A DNA stretch of 45,142 bases from Chthoniobacterales bacterium (GCA_003244145.1 QHBM01000042.1:4884-50025), one strand, 5' to 3'; shown: positions 1 to 7,473, counted from the stretch's first letter. Numbers and translations: made by a program. Notes: a model not told the origin generated them from the sequence alone.

Positions 1-984
1 GGCGGTTCGATGGCGAATCTGGCCGCGCTCGCCGCCGCACGAACCGCGAAGGTCGCGCCTCACGATTTTCCGCGCGCGCGCATTTACGCTTCGGCAGAAA
101 CGCACCATTCCATTGTCAAAGCCGCGGCACTTCTCGGGCTCGGGCGCGAAAGCGTGCGCCTGCTGCCGGTGGACGATCGGTTCAAGGTCCGCGTGGACGA
201 TTTGATCGCGTCGATCACGGCCGACCGCGCGCGCGGTGACCTGCCATTCTGTCTCGTGGCCAACGCCGGCACTGTCGCAACCGGCGCCGTCGATCCGATC
301 GCCGAACTGCGCGACATCGCTGAGCGGTTCGGTCTCTGGCTGCATGTCGATGCGAGCTACGGCGGATTCGCCACGCTTGCTCCCCAGGCGCGCGAGTTGT
401 TTAACGGAATCGCGGAGGCGGATTCCGTCGCGCTCGACCCGCACAAGTGGCTCTATCTTCCGGTTGATTGCGGCTGCGTTTTTTACCGGGACGCAGAAAG
501 CGCGCGCGCGGCTTTCGCCCACACCGCGGAATACACCAGGGTGCTGGACCTGCGCGATGACGAAGCATTCGCCTTCTGGGATTACGGTCCGGAGTTATCC
601 CGCCGTTTTCGCGCGCTGAAAGTCTGGATGTTGCTCAAAGGCGTGGGCACGCGCGCACTCGGAGAAGCGATCGAGAGCAATCTCACCTCCGCGCGACACT
701 TGGAAGCTCTTGTCCGTGAGAGCGACGATTTTGAAATGCTCGCGCCGGTGGAGCTATCGATTTTCTGTTTCAGATATCGGCCGAAAACCAGCAGCGAAGT
801 GGAGCTGGACGAGTTGAATGAGCGGCTGCTGGTCGCGTTGCAGCGCGACGGGAGTTCCTATTTATCGAACGCGAAAATCAACGGACGGTTCGCGCTGCGC
901 GGCTGCGTTCTGAATTATCGCACGACCTTACATGACATGGAAAAGCTACTGAATGATCTCCGCCGTGTCGCTCTGGCGTTGTAA
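1..984 (+). CDS. Pyridoxal-dependent decarboxylase (aromatic amino acid decarboxylase-like), 5' partial
   Basis: The reading frame is open from base 1 (Gly-Gly-Ser precedes the first Met at base 10), so the gene starts outside the window; about 327 C-terminal residues are present. The protein matches group II PLP-dependent decarboxylases (aromatic-L-amino-acid or related decarboxylase): a cofactor-binding stretch with LHVDASYGG followed by the Schiff-base motif DPHKWL, whose lysine codon lies at 445-447. The domain order (small cofactor-adjacent segment, PLP lysine, then the C-terminal domain) fits the family. These enzymes decarboxylate amino acids to amines in the cytoplasm; the substrate (Tyr, Trp, Glu or other) cannot be read from this sequence. 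It ends 165 bp before tRNA-Val and has no visible operon partner. Confidence 0.88.
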   Translation, partial: GGSMANLAALAAARTAKVAPHDFPRARIYASAETHHSIVKAAALLGLGRESVRLLPVDDRFKVRVDDLIASITADRARGDLPFCLVANAGTVATGAVDPIAELRDIAERFGLWLHVDASYGGFATLAPQARELFNGIAEADSVALDPHKWLYLPVDCGCVFYRDAESARAAFAHTAEYTRVLDLRDDEAFAFWDYGPELSRRFRALKVWMLLKGVGTRALGEAIESNLTSARHLEALVRESDDFEMLAPVELSIFCFRYRPKTSSEVELDELNERLLVALQRDGSSYLSNAKINGRFALRGCVLNYRTTLHDMEKLLNDLRRVALAL

Positions 985-1037
985 ACGTCCTCCTGCGTTC
1001 GCCTTCATCTTTGGCGGCACCGCGGGAGAAAAGAACG

Positions 1038-1062
1038 GGACGACACGGAGGTCGTCCCTCCA
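1038..1062. repeat. 25-bp hairpin repeat, copy 1
   Basis: A short inverted repeat: arms GGACGAC and GTCGTCC around the loop ACGGAG, followed by CTCCA. The same 25 bases occur exactly at 39610-39634. It lies in the spacer between the decarboxylase gene and tRNA-Val. An exact match over 25 bases between two unrelated intergenic places suggests a dispersed genomic repeat rather than a gene-specific terminator; no T-run follows it. Confidence 0.7.
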
Positions 1063-1149
1063 ACGTGTCGACTTCATGTTCCGCCTTCCCGCCTTCCGCC
1101 TTCACTGCTTCATCCTTCCCCGTTCCGTGCTAACATTCGCTTCGAATTG

Positions 1150-1221
1150 GCGCGATTAGCTCAGTGGTAGAGCGCTTGCTTCACACGCAAGAAGTCGCAG
1201 GTTCGAACCCTGCATCGCGCA
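1150..1221 (+). tRNA. tRNA-Val (anticodon CAC)
   Basis: A complete cloverleaf without an encoded CCA. The acceptor arms GCGCGAT and ATCGCGC pair perfectly with discriminator A1221. The D-arm contains AGCTCAGTGGTAGAGC. The anticodon stem CTTGC/GCAAG encloses loop TTCACAC, giving anticodon CAC, which reads GUG valine codons. The T-arm GCAGG-TTCGAAC-CCTGC is canonical. Confidence 0.95.
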
Positions 1222-1572
1222 TTCTTTCCACCGCGCCAAAGCGGTCGCCGCCGCGACAAGTCGCAGGTTCCATCCCGGCATCGCGCATCTACTCGCCGAG
1301 GGCGCAGTGCCGCGTCCCAAGGGTGCTGTGAGGGCGGCTTAGCTGCGGCGGACGATTCCGGTGTTTGAACTGCCATGTTTTCAGCCGCGCGAGCCGAGGG
1401 TTTGCTCATCATATGTGGCTATACAACATATCATAGTAGAGCTCGTAATGTCTTGCTGGACCTTCTACCGACTTGACGGGATGCAACCGTCGCACCCGAG
1501 AGCGCCGTGATGCTGGCGCAGCATTCAAAAGCGTTTGGGTCTGCGCATGCCTGCGCGTAAGCTCCGCCGCAG
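1222..1572. other. Intergenic stretch between two tRNA genes
   Basis: About 350 bases with no supported gene. Apart from the tRNA 3'-end copy at 1258-1287 I see no conserved reading frame, clear promoter or terminator. The short open frames here on the minus strand only translate the tRNA and its copy. Confidence 0.6.
1258..1287 (+). pseudogene. Partial copy of the tRNA-Val 3' half
   Basis: These 30 bases match 1192-1221 of the neighbouring tRNA-Val at 27 of 30 positions with no gaps: the T-arm entry AAGTCGCAGGTTC and the acceptor end ATCGCGCA are identical, while the 3' part of the T-arm is changed. The T-stem no longer pairs well, and there is no anticodon or D-arm upstream, so this is not a functional tRNA. 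It may be a leftover of a tandem duplication or of an integration site in the tRNA 3' end. Confidence 0.65.
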
Positions 1573-1658
1573 GCCGATGTGGCGAAATGGCAGACGCAAC
1601 GGACTTAAAATCCGTTGGGCTTAAACGGCCCGTGCCGGTTCGAGTCCGGCCATCGGCA
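1573..1658 (+). tRNA. tRNA-Leu (anticodon TAA)
   Basis: An 86-base class II tRNA without encoded CCA. Acceptor arms GCCGATG and CATCGGC pair perfectly, with discriminator A1658. The anticodon stem ACGGA/TCCGT encloses CTTAAAA, giving anticodon TAA for UUA leucine codons. A long variable arm follows, then the T-arm GCCGG-TTCGAGT-CCGGC. Confidence 0.95.
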
Positions 1659-1723
1659 TTTCGCCCGTGCGCGGGAGAGGATAATCGGTTGCTGGGGATT
1701 CTCAGGATGATAGAATTTCCACC

Positions 1724-2338
1724 GTGCTAAAGAATGTCAGCGTTTTGACCTTCGCGCTCCTGGCCTTCTCGGTTAGCGCTCACGCCGGCGCTTATCGACG
1801 GGCGCTTTTTTCCGGGGCGTTGATCTGGAGTGAGCGGCCGCGGACAACGGAAGAAGCGACCTGGTCCGGCAAACGCGACGCGCAGGGCTACGCCACGGGA
1901 TACGGCACGCTGACCTGGTATTCGCGGGAACGTATGACGGTGACCGGCTCCTCTATTCTTCGCGAGAACCGCTCGGCGATTGTCACGCGATCGAGCGGTT
2001 ACATGGAGCAGGGGAAGTTTGTCAATCCGCCCACTGATGCAAAAGTCGCGTCGCGGGCGCAGAGGAAAAAATCGCGACAAGAAATGCCAGCCAAACCCGA
2101 GAAGACGGCAGGTGCCGCCGCGGCGTCGGCTTCACCGGCGACCGCGCGCAATGCTGCTACCGCGACTCCCTCACCCAGCCCGACTCCTGCGCCCTCTCCG
2201 TCCTCTTCATCGACGCAACACCCGCGCGACGATGCTTTGGATTCATTGGCCCGTCCACCATCATCTCTCGGTCTCAGCGCGACGCCGGAGACATCACCGC
2301 ACCCGACGCCGGAGCAATCCGCGTCACCTTCGCCTTAG
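1724..2338 (+). CDS. Small exported protein with a Pro/Ser/Thr-rich tail
   Basis: A 204-residue protein beginning at a GTG codon. Residues 1-22 look like a signal peptide ending AHA-G, so export is predicted. Residues about 45-70 (DAQGYATGYGTLTWY) resemble a single degenerate MORN-type Gly/Tyr repeat. From about residue 110 the protein becomes a low-complexity Ala/Pro/Ser/Thr tail with TPSPSPTPAP-like runs, probably a disordered periplasmic or surface stalk. I do not recognise a named family. The gene stands alone after tRNA-Leu, with 129 bp of repeat-containing spacer downstream. Confidence 0.6.
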   Translation: MLKNVSVLTFALLAFSVSAHAGAYRRALFSGALIWSERPRTTEEATWSGKRDAQGYATGYGTLTWYSRERMTVTGSSILRENRSAIVTRSSGYMEQGKFVNPPTDAKVASRAQRKKSRQEMPAKPEKTAGAAAASASPATARNAATATPSPSPTPAPSPSSSSTQHPRDDALDSLARPPSSLGLSATPETSPHPTPEQSASPSP

Positions 2339-2360
2339 GTGCGGGGCGTCTTGGCTGATG

Positions 2361-2411
2361 TGATCGGCGATCGGTGATCAGTAATCAGTGAGCGGTGATT
2401 CGGTGATCAGT
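2361..2411. repeat. Imperfect short tandem repeat (CGGTGATCAGT units)
   Basis: The spacer holds several near-copies of a GATCGGTGATCAGT-like word. CGGTGATCAGT occurs at 2372-2382 and 2401-2411, with degenerate units (GTAATCAGTG, GCGGTGATT) between them. It is not part of a coding frame that I can support. Confidence 0.5.
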
Positions 2412-2467
2412 TAATGGCCGGCGAATGAGCTTGGCTCAATCTCCCCGGGGCGTGGCAAAGATAGGCC

Positions 2468-3035
2468 ATGGCCGATCGCGCTTTATTCATTCCGATAATT
2501 CTCGGCACCGCTCGCAAAGGGCGCCGGAGTGAGAACGCGGCGCGTTTCATGTTCGAACAGACGAAGGGGCGCGCTGGTGTTGAAACGGAGTTCGTGGATG
2601 TGGCAAAAATTCCGATGCGCCTGGATGACGCCGGCGAACAGATGAAGGACCCGGGATTCTCGGCGCTCGTCACTCGCGCCGATGCACTCGTTGTCGTCAC
2701 GCCTGAATACAATCACGGCTACCCCGGCCTGCTGAAGCACGCGCTCGATATGAATCTCGACGAATACGTGCACAAAGCGGTCGGCATCTGCGGTGTGTCA
2801 GCTGGCGGGTTCGGCGGCACGCGCGTGATCGAGGCGCTGCTGCCAGTCATGCGCGAACTCGGCTTGGTGACGATCCTTCACCGATGTGAACTTCGGTAAT
2901 GCGGCCAGAATTTTCGACGAAACAGGCAAACTGACGGACGACTCGTTCATCCGCCGAGCGGCGAAATTCCTCGACGAGCTGATCTGGATGGCACGGGTGC
3001 TGCGGTATGGACGCGAGAACATTCCGCCGGTGTAG
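2468..3035 (+). pseudogene. NADPH-dependent FMN reductase, frameshifted
   Basis: The first frame (2468-2899) encodes a flavodoxin-like NADPH-dependent FMN reductase: N-terminal PIILGTARKGRRSENAA, then the family motif TPEYNHGYPGLLKHALD. After ELGLVTI the frame turns to unrelated residues and stops at 2899. The next frame continues the family sequence immediately as FTDVNFGNAARIFDETGKL and runs to a TAG at 3033-3035. One extra base near 2877-2880 explains the break. Restored, the protein would be about 188 residues, normal for the family. It could be a true pseudogene or a sequencing or assembly error. No neighbour suggests a pathway. Confidence 0.8.
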
Positions 3036-3202
3036 CCGCTGCTGCTCAACGCTGAGTTGTAATCAGCCGAGCTTGTTTTATTCTACGCGTTCGGTTCTGG
3101 GTTGAACCGGATATCTGCACACCTGACCGCCGAGAGCGGCCGCATCAGCACGCGAGGTCGCGCAGATGATTAATACAGAACAGCGCGCTGAAAAGGAGTT
3201 CG

Positions 3203-3216
3203 TCCGCCGCGGCGGA
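3203..3216. promoter_or_regulatory. Palindrome between SD-like sequence and rplT start
   Basis: TCCGCCGCGGCGGA is a perfect 14-bp palindrome that can fold as a 5-bp stem with a CGCG loop in mRNA. A strong SD-like AAAAGGAG (3191-3198) lies upstream of it and about 30 bases from the rplT ATG. Folding would shorten the effective SD-start distance, so the structure may tune L20 translation. This is inference. Confidence 0.35.
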
Positions 3217-3228
3217 TGAAAGAACATC

Positions 3229-3606
3229 ATGCCACGAGCAACCAATGCACCGGCCAGCCGTGAACGGCGGCGGCGGGTTTTGAAGCAAGCGAAAGGCTAT
3301 CGCGGGCGGCGATCGAAGCTTTTCCGTTACGCCAAGGACGCGACGATGAAAGGCAAATACTGGGCGTATCGCGATCGCAAGACGCGAAAGCGGAATTTCC
3401 GGATGCTCTGGATTCAGCGACTGAATGCCGCGGTGCGCGCGAACGGGATGACCTACAGCCGGTTTGCCGAGGGATTAAAAGCGGCGGGAATCGCGCTGGA
3501 TCGCAAGGTTTTGGCGGAGCTGGCGGTGAGCGATGAGAAGACGTTCGGCTCGATTGTGGAGCAGGTGAAGAAGGCGCTCGAGAACAAGAGCAACAAGGCG
3601 GCGTAG
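3229..3606 (+). CDS. rplT: Large ribosomal subunit protein bL20
   Basis: A 125-residue basic protein that matches bL20 throughout: RRRRVLKQAKGYRGRRSK near the N-terminus and FRMLWIQRLNAAVRANG in the middle. L20 binds 23S rRNA early in large-subunit assembly and in other bacteria represses its own operon. Here the usual upstream partners infC and rpmI are absent from the preceding 190 bp, so rplT seems to have its own leader. pheS and pheT follow, an rplT-pheST order also known elsewhere. Confidence 0.97.
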   Translation: MPRATNAPASRERRRRVLKQAKGYRGRRSKLFRYAKDATMKGKYWAYRDRKTRKRNFRMLWIQRLNAAVRANGMTYSRFAEGLKAAGIALDRKVLAELAVSDEKTFGSIVEQVKKALENKSNKAA

Positions 3607-3612
3607 GTTTTT

Positions 3613-3696
3613 TGTCACTCCGAGCGGAGTCGAGGAATCTCTAGCTATCCTCTGCCTGGAATGAATAGAGATGTCTCGACTTCGCTCGACATGACA
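3613..3696. repeat. Long inverted repeat spanning the rplT-pheS junction and pheS start
   Basis: The left arm 3613-3642 and the reverse complement of the right arm 3667-3696 agree at 24 of 30 positions; the shared cores are CGAGCG, AGTCGAG and ATCTCT. The arms are separated by 24 bases. The words CGAGCGAAGTCGAG belong to a type of dispersed repeat seen in many soil bacterial genomes (from memory, not searched). The element fills almost the whole rplT-pheS gap and reaches into the 5' end of the pheS frame. Confidence 0.7.
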
Positions 3697-4719
3697 GGAG
3701 AGGAGACACCCCCGCTCGAAAAACTGCGCGGCGACGCGCTCGCGCAGATCACTGGCGCGGCGGATGAGCGCGCGCTCGAAGAAGTGCGCGTGCGATTTCT
3801 CGGACGCAGCGGCAGCGTTTCGGAATGGGGCGAGAAGATGAAGTCGCTGCCGAAAGCGGAAAAGCCGATTGTCGGTAAATTGCTGAACGAAGTTCGGCGG
3901 GCGATCACTGAGGCGCTGGACGCGAGGACCCAGGAGTTTCGCACCAACCAAGAATCGGCGGCGCTGGAATCGATCGACATCTCGCTTCCGGGCACGCCGC
4001 ATGAGCGCGGCACATTGCACCCATTGACGCAAATACTGGATCGCGCCATTGGCATTTTTCGCCGGATGGGTTTCGCGCTCGCCGAAGGACCGGATGTCGA
4101 AACGGAATGGCATTGCTTCGACGCCCTCAACACCGCGCCCGATCATCCCGCTCGCAACGAACAGGACACTTTTTTTCTACCCGATGGGCGCGTGCTGCGC
4201 ACCCACACTTCGACGGTGCAGATTCGCACGATGGAAAGCGCGCCGCCGCCGATTCGCGTCATCGCTCCCGGCGCCGCGTTTCGCCGCGATGAAGTGGACG
4301 CGACTCACAGCGCGCAGTTTCACCAGATCGAGGGGCTTTACGTCGATGAAGGCGTTAGCGTCGCCGACTTGAAAGGGACACTGGAATTTTTTCTGCGCGA
4401 ACTTTTCGGCGCCGACTCGCAGGTCCGCTTCCGCCCACACTATTTTCCGTTCACCGAGCCGAGCTTCGAGATCGACGTGAAATCGAAGGCGCTCAAAGGC
4501 GGCGAGAAATGGCTGGAAGTTTGCGGCTGCGGCATGGTGCACCCGGCCGTTTTCGAAGAAGTGAACAAGGTGCGAAAGGACCAGGCCTACGACCCGGAAA
4601 AATGGAGCGGCTTCGCCTTCGGTCTCGGCATGGATCGGCTTGCGATGATCTTGTTCGGTGTTCCCGATCTTCGATTGTTCGCCGGCAATGATCTGCGTTT
4701 CCTGAAGCAATTCGCATGA
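3661..4719 (+). CDS. pheS: Phenylalanine-tRNA ligase alpha subunit
   Basis: A 352-residue class II aminoacyl-tRNA synthetase subunit that charges tRNA-Phe as an alpha2-beta2 enzyme with PheT. Family motifs are clear: VRVRFLGRSG in the N-terminal coiled-coil arm, HPLTQ, GFALAEGPDVETEWHCFDALN, QDTFF, HTSTVQIRTM (motif 2 region), and GFAFGLGMDRLAMI near the C-terminus (motif 3). The start is uncertain: Met at 3661 and Met at 3691 both lie within an inverted repeat, and recognisable family sequence begins only around PPLEKLRGDA. The first ten or so residues are therefore probably repeat-derived. The stop overlaps the pheT start (ATGA), which indicates translational coupling. Confidence 0.96.
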   Translation: MNRDVSTSLDMTGEETPPLEKLRGDALAQITGAADERALEEVRVRFLGRSGSVSEWGEKMKSLPKAEKPIVGKLLNEVRRAITEALDARTQEFRTNQESAALESIDISLPGTPHERGTLHPLTQILDRAIGIFRRMGFALAEGPDVETEWHCFDALNTAPDHPARNEQDTFFLPDGRVLRTHTSTVQIRTMESAPPPIRVIAPGAAFRRDEVDATHSAQFHQIEGLYVDEGVSVADLKGTLEFFLRELFGADSQVRFRPHYFPFTEPSFEIDVKSKALKGGEKWLEVCGCGMVHPAVFEEVNKVRKDQAYDPEKWSGFAFGLGMDRLAMILFGVPDLRLFAGNDLRFLKQFA

Positions 4720-7079
4720 AATTTTCCGTTAACTGGCTGCGCGAATTCATTGAGTTGCCCTCGAGCGTCGAGGAACTGGCTGAGCTGCTCACTCTCGCCG
4801 GGATCGAGATCGAGGGGATCGAAAAGCGGGGCGCGAATTTCGACAAAGTCGTCGTCGCACAAATCATCGCGTCTTCACAACATCCCAACGCGGACCGCTT
4901 AAGCGTTTGCCAGGTCGATGACGGCAGCGGGCAACCGCGCCAGATCGTTTGCGGCGCGAAGAATTACAAAGTGGGCGACAAAGTTCCGCTCGCGTTGCCC
5001 GGAGCGGTGCTGGTGAAGGACCTGAAAATCAAGCCGAGCAAACTGCGCGGCGTTGAGTCGCAGGGAATGCTTTGCAGCCCGAGCGAGCTTGGTCTTTCCA
5101 CGGAGAGCGACGGACTTTTGATTCTCTCGCCCGACGCCAAAATCGGCGAACCGATCGCGTCGCTTTTTCCCGACGACACGATTCTCGATGTCGAGATCAC
5201 GCCTAATCGCGGCGATCTCCTCAGCCATTTCGGTTTGGCGAGAGAAATCGCGGCGCTCGATGCGAAACACCTTGTAGCTGCCTCCGTCTCGGAGGCAGAT
5301 CGCCTGCCGCCAGTGACGGCGGCAGCTACGATCGCGATCTCCGCGCCGAGCGAATGTCCGTTCTATTCCGCGCGGCGGATTGAGAACGTCACGGTTGGGC
5401 CAAGCCCGGATTGGTTACGCGCGAAACTGGACGCCGTCGGCATTCGCGCCATCAACAACATCGTCGACATCGCAAATTTCGTGATGCTGGAAATCGGACA
5501 ACCGATGCACGCGTTCGACGCAGATAAAGTGAAGAGCCGGATCAACGTCCGGCTCGCAAAGGAGAACGAAGAGTTTCTCGCGCTGGATGGAAAAACCTAC
5601 TCGTTAGGCGCGGACAATCTCGTGATCGCGGACGACTCGACTGTGATCGGAATCGCCGGCGTCATGGGCGGCGAAGATTCCGGCGTGACGGAGACGACCA
5701 GGAACGTGGTCCTGGAGAGCGCCTATTTTCGGCCGGGTAGTGTCCGGCGAACGGCGAGGAAATTGAACCTGCCGACCGACGCGAGCTACCGCTTCGAGCG
5801 CGGCGTCGATCCCGGAATGATTCTGCGCGCGTCGCAACGCGCCACCGAACTGATCCAAGAACTTGCGGCCGGAAAACCCGCGACTGAAATCGCTACCGCC
5901 GGTGAGCTTCCGATTCCGCCAAAAGATGTTTCGCTCCGCTACGAGCGATGCAACCGGCTCATCGGCCTGCCTATTCCAAAAGAACGCGTCGATCAGATAC
6001 TCGAAGGGTTCGGTTTGAAGAAAACGCGCACCAGTGAAGACGAAACTTCATGGAGCATTCCGAGTTTCCGCTCGGATCTTCAGCGCGAAGCAGACTTGAT
6101 CGAAGAAGTCGTGCGCGTGTTTGGAATTGAGCGCATGCCGGTGAGCGATCGAAGCCGTTTTACGCCCTCGAGTGTTGCAGATAGACTGCATGATCTCGAA
6201 GCGGAGTTGCGTCTTAAACTTTCTGCGAGAGGATTAAATGAAGCGCGCACGTCAAAGCTTATCCCGCGTACTTCCCCGGCTTTTAATGAAAACGCGATCC
6301 AACTGCGCAATCCATTGAATGAAGATCATGTCGCCTTACGCCCAAGCCTAATCGGCGGATTGCTTGGCGCACTCGAGCGAAATATTCGCGCAGGAGCAGA
6401 AAGCATCGCTTTTTTTGAGCTCGGTCGAGTATTCATTCCGCCTGACGGGAGAGAAGAACGCCGACTAGCATTCGTATTCTGGGGGAGCACGAAAAGTGCG
6501 GTTAACTGGAAGACAGAAAAAATGAAATTTGATTTTTTCGATGTTAAAGGTGCAATCGAGTCAACCACCAATCGGACGTTGTCGTTTGATCGCTCACAGC
6601 ATCCCAATCTAGCCTTAGCGGTCTTAATCCATAACGAGGACGATGAAATCGGCATCGCCGGACAATTATCTGCCTCGATTGCTTCGAAGATCGGTGCCAC
6701 CAGCGGTGTCTTCGTCGCAGAAGTAGTTCCCGATTTTCCCCTCGGTCCCATCAGGTCAGGATTAACGTTTCGGGAATTTGGAAAGTTTCCCGCAATCAAA
6801 CGTGACATTTCTCTGATCGCGGCCGAAACCCTAACGCACGAGAGAATAATCAAAGAGATGTGGGTTGCCGCAGCGGATTCGCCGCTTACGACTATCCAAT
6901 TCTTTGATCTATTTCGCGGTACAGCAGAGAACAGTTTGGGCGCGGGAAAAAAGTCGCTGGCATATACGTTGACATACCGCGACAAAACTCGCACACTGAC
7001 GAACGACGAAATCACCGTGGTCCACGCAAAGATTCGCGAGCGTTTGCAGCGGGAATTGGGTGTGGAACTGCGCGAGTAG
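4716..7079 (+). CDS. pheT: Phenylalanine-tRNA ligase beta subunit
   Basis: 787 residues, close to the usual length of about 795. Begins MKFSVNWLREFI, followed by the N-terminal OB-fold tRNA-binding domain (about 40-150, with PNADRLSVCQV), the B3/B4 editing domain, B5, the catalytic-like core and the C-terminal anticodon-binding domain (FREFGKFPAIKRDISL). Overlaps pheS by 4 bp. At residues about 187-205 a palindromic repeat (5274-5329) is read in frame as VAASVSEADRLPPVTAAAT, in the linker before the editing domain. A long minus-strand open frame over the 3' half is a codon-bias shadow. A 6S RNA gene follows. Confidence 0.97.
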   Translation: MKFSVNWLREFIELPSSVEELAELLTLAGIEIEGIEKRGANFDKVVVAQIIASSQHPNADRLSVCQVDDGSGQPRQIVCGAKNYKVGDKVPLALPGAVLVKDLKIKPSKLRGVESQGMLCSPSELGLSTESDGLLILSPDAKIGEPIASLFPDDTILDVEITPNRGDLLSHFGLAREIAALDAKHLVAASVSEADRLPPVTAAATIAISAPSECPFYSARRIENVTVGPSPDWLRAKLDAVGIRAINNIVDIANFVMLEIGQPMHAFDADKVKSRINVRLAKENEEFLALDGKTYSLGADNLVIADDSTVIGIAGVMGGEDSGVTETTRNVVLESAYFRPGSVRRTARKLNLPTDASYRFERGVDPGMILRASQRATELIQELAAGKPATEIATAGELPIPPKDVSLRYERCNRLIGLPIPKERVDQILEGFGLKKTRTSEDETSWSIPSFRSDLQREADLIEEVVRVFGIERMPVSDRSRFTPSSVADRLHDLEAELRLKLSARGLNEARTSKLIPRTSPAFNENAIQLRNPLNEDHVALRPSLIGGLLGALERNIRAGAESIAFFELGRVFIPPDGREERRLAFVFWGSTKSAVNWKTEKMKFDFFDVKGAIESTTNRTLSFDRSQHPNLALAVLIHNEDDEIGIAGQLSASIASKIGATSGVFVAEVVPDFPLGPIRSGLTFREFGKFPAIKRDISLIAAETLTHERIIKEMWVAAADSPLTTIQFFDLFRGTAENSLGAGKKSLAYTLTYRDKTRTLTNDEITVVHAKIRERLQRELGVELRE
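5274..5329. repeat. 56-bp bipartite palindromic element inside pheT
   Basis: Outer ends GTAGCTGCC and GGCAGCTAC are inverted. Inside are two smaller hairpins, TGCCTCCGTCTCGGAGGCA and TGCCGCCAGTGACGGCGGCA, joined by GATCGCC. The element has no stop codon in the pheT frame and is translated. Its layout (GTAG end, hairpin, ATCGCC spacer, hairpin, CTAC end) is shared with 7398-7473 and 8695-8740. Confidence 0.75.
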
Positions 7080-7168
7080 TTCTTTGATAGCGGTGGGAGT
7101 TTTTGATTGAGGGCTGGGATGGAAACCAGAGTTTTTCGCTCAGCTCTCAACCGAGAACTCTCAACCAT

Positions 7169-7350
7169 TTACCCTGCGGTGTTCGAGATTACAGGTGGGA
7201 TTCCCGAACCGATATTTCATTGACCAGGAGGCTTGGTTGCACTTGGAGAAGATGACATGCCTTAATTGGAAGTCAGACGCTCCTGCGACGGTCGTCCGCC
7301 CGTTACCGAAAGGGAACGGGATATCCGCCTTAACGGCATTTGCGGGGTAA
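7169..7350 (+). ncRNA. ssrS: 6S RNA
   Basis: The stretch matches 6S RNA in order and spacing to the E. coli molecule: GGTGTTCG near the 5' end, CCGATATTTCAT, ATGCCTTAATTGG, CTGCGACG, and a 3' arm with GGCATTTGCGGGG. The 5' arm CCCTGCGGTG (7172-7181) pairs with CATTTGCGGGG (7337-7347) with one bulged base, forming the closing stem. The length of about 182 nt is typical (E. coli 184). 6S RNA mimics an open promoter and sequesters the housekeeping sigma factor-RNA polymerase holoenzyme in stationary phase. Ends are estimated to within a few bases. A strong terminator follows 10 bp later. Confidence 0.85.
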
Positions 7351-7360
7351 TAATTTCCGA

Positions 7361-7393
7361 AACGCCCGGGTCTGAAACGATCCGGGCGTTTTT
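7361..7393 (+). terminator. Rho-independent terminator after 6S RNA
   Basis: AACGCCCGG (7361-7369) pairs perfectly with CCGGGCGTT (7382-7390) around a 12-base loop, and the stem ends in a run of T. It lies just after the 6S RNA closing stem and well before carA, so it most likely terminates the 6S transcript. Confidence 0.85.
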
Positions 7394-7397
7394 ATGC

Positions 7398-7473
7398 GCT
7401 GTAGCTACGGTCCCGCGGTTGCGGGATCGCCGTGACTTTACTCGACGCCCCGACAGAGCGGGTCGGCTACAGC
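7398..7473. repeat. 76-bp bipartite palindromic element upstream of carA
   Basis: Outer arms GCTGTAG (7398-7404) and CTACAGC (7467-7473) are exact inverted repeats. Inside are the hairpins TCCCGC-GGTT-GCGGGA and CCCG-ACAGAG-CGGG, with GGATCGCC after the first. The design matches the elements in pheT and carA. It sits in the carA leader, 57 bp before the chosen start codon. Confidence 0.65.

Noticed and set aside
1161..1412. Minus-strand open frame across tRNA-Val and its copy
   Set aside because: Its repeated CRDGTCDLS/CRVRTCDFL residues are only the tRNA and its partial copy read backwards.
1473..1730. 85-codon plus-strand open frame with EMADATDLKSVG
   Set aside because: This is the well-known spurious translation of a tRNA-Leu gene; the RNA at 1573-1658 explains it.
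6326..7168. 280-codon minus-strand frame antisense to pheT
   Set aside because: Low-complexity Ser/Arg composition, no family likeness; a shadow of a well-supported gene.
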